DNA from: Cannabis sativa
Taxonomy: Eukaryota; Streptophyta; Magnoliopsida; Rosales; Cannabaceae
Length of the DNA stretch: 64,000 nt
Assembly (NCBI RefSeq): GCF_029168945.1
Contig: NC_083604.1
Location: forward strand, 40,977,686-41,041,685
Reading direction: 5' to 3'
This document shows, one piece after another, positions 63,702 to 64,000 of this stretch. A program made the position numbers and the translations under genes. Positions within the stretch are counted from its first letter, which is position 1; each line of letters begins with the position of its first letter. Below the pieces are notes generated by a model, which was not told the DNA's origin, searched no databases, and saw only the letters and a list, made by a program, of their open reading frames with translations.

Positions 63702-64000
63702 TCAGCCGACATTTTGGTAAAATAAATCAACACACCACCGTTGACGAAACATAGCTATCCGGTCTGGCGTCACATCAGTCAATCCACACTGCATCATGAG
63801 ATGCTCCACATACTCAATGCAATAGACGCCACAATCACCACTAAATGCAAAATAAAATGTAAAGTCAGTCTAACGTAAAACATATTTTAATACTAAGTAC
63901 TTTTTTATCGCTATGTACCTGGTTGCTGACTTCGGAACTAAGTCGTGAGTGGCTCGAGTCGAGTGCATTTTTGGAAGCACCGTGATGTCACAGTTAGCTA
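63702..64000 (-). CDS. Ulp1-like SUMO protease (peptidase C48) C-terminus carried by the MULE, partial
   Basis: Two minus-strand exons are visible: 63919-64000 (continuing out of the window) and 63702-63840, stop TGA at 63702-63704. Intron 63841-63918 has GT and AG ends and keeps phase. The last exon reads SGDCGVYCIEYVEHLM. The DCG triplet with its Cys is the nucleophile site of Ulp1 (C48) proteases, and the pattern that follows fits the family. The His-Asp part of the triad would lie further 5', beyond the window. Captured Ulp1 genes are a defined feature of Kaonashi MULEs; their role is not settled. No break is seen in the visible part. Confidence 0.85.

Larger units (their letters stand above)
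58976..64000 (+). mobile_element. Mutator-like element (MULE, Kaonashi-type), right end beyond window
   Basis: Carries a mudrA-type transposase gene and a convergent Ulp1-like protease gene, the pairing known from Kaonashi MULEs. The left end is placed at GGGAAATTTCAATTTTTGG (58976), which has the form of a MULE terminal repeat and starts a low-coding leader. The partner terminus and the 9-bp duplication cannot be seen here. Confidence 0.75.

Overview
The window is nuclear DNA of a flowering plant, most likely a eudicot. The evidence is many short-exon genes with GT/AG introns, chloroplast-targeted proteins, a nuclear tRNA-Leu, and a transposon set typical of angiosperms (Ty1/Copia, Ty3/Gypsy chromovirus, a Cassandra LTR, a Mutator-like element). 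The species cannot be named from the sequence.

Layout. 1-9316 (+): the plastid disproportionating enzyme DPE1, missing only its extreme 5' end, with an old Copia element in intron 11. 9886-12816 (-): a complete ten-exon gene for a predicted plastid membrane protein with an M41/FtsH-like HEAAH site, convergent with DPE1. 12950-13029 (-): tRNA-Leu(AAG). From about 13.1 kb to 59 kb no host gene is seen. This stretch is a nest of repeats: a CACGAC-rich repeat; a full-length Gypsy chromovirus (14400-23447, TSD TAACC); a decayed Gypsy-type LTR; a Gypsy-type solo LTR (28069-30783, TSD ATATA); a non-autonomous LTR element (A, 31002-49622, TSD TGGAA) containing a Cassandra solo LTR with a 5S-like core (TSD CGAGC) and a 13.9 kb Copia element (B, TSD GCGGC). 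B itself holds two solo LTRs (TSDs ATAAC and CTAAT). A deleted relative of B (D, 50612-57436, TSD TAGAA) follows. Reading the target-site duplications orders the insertions.

58976-64000: a Mutator-like element with a nearly intact transposase gene (one frameshift) and, convergent to it, the C-terminal exons of a Ulp1-type (C48) protease, the combination known from Kaonashi-type MULEs. Its long first intron holds the most striking structure in the window: at least eight groups of four TCGA-centred sites at an 11-bp pitch (one step is 10), repeated about every 70 bp in two blocks that flank a small antisense gene with a TATA box and two CxxC pairs. I know of no described system that matches this.

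Exon limits, TSDs and repeat phases were read by hand; family names rest on recognised motifs, not on searches.
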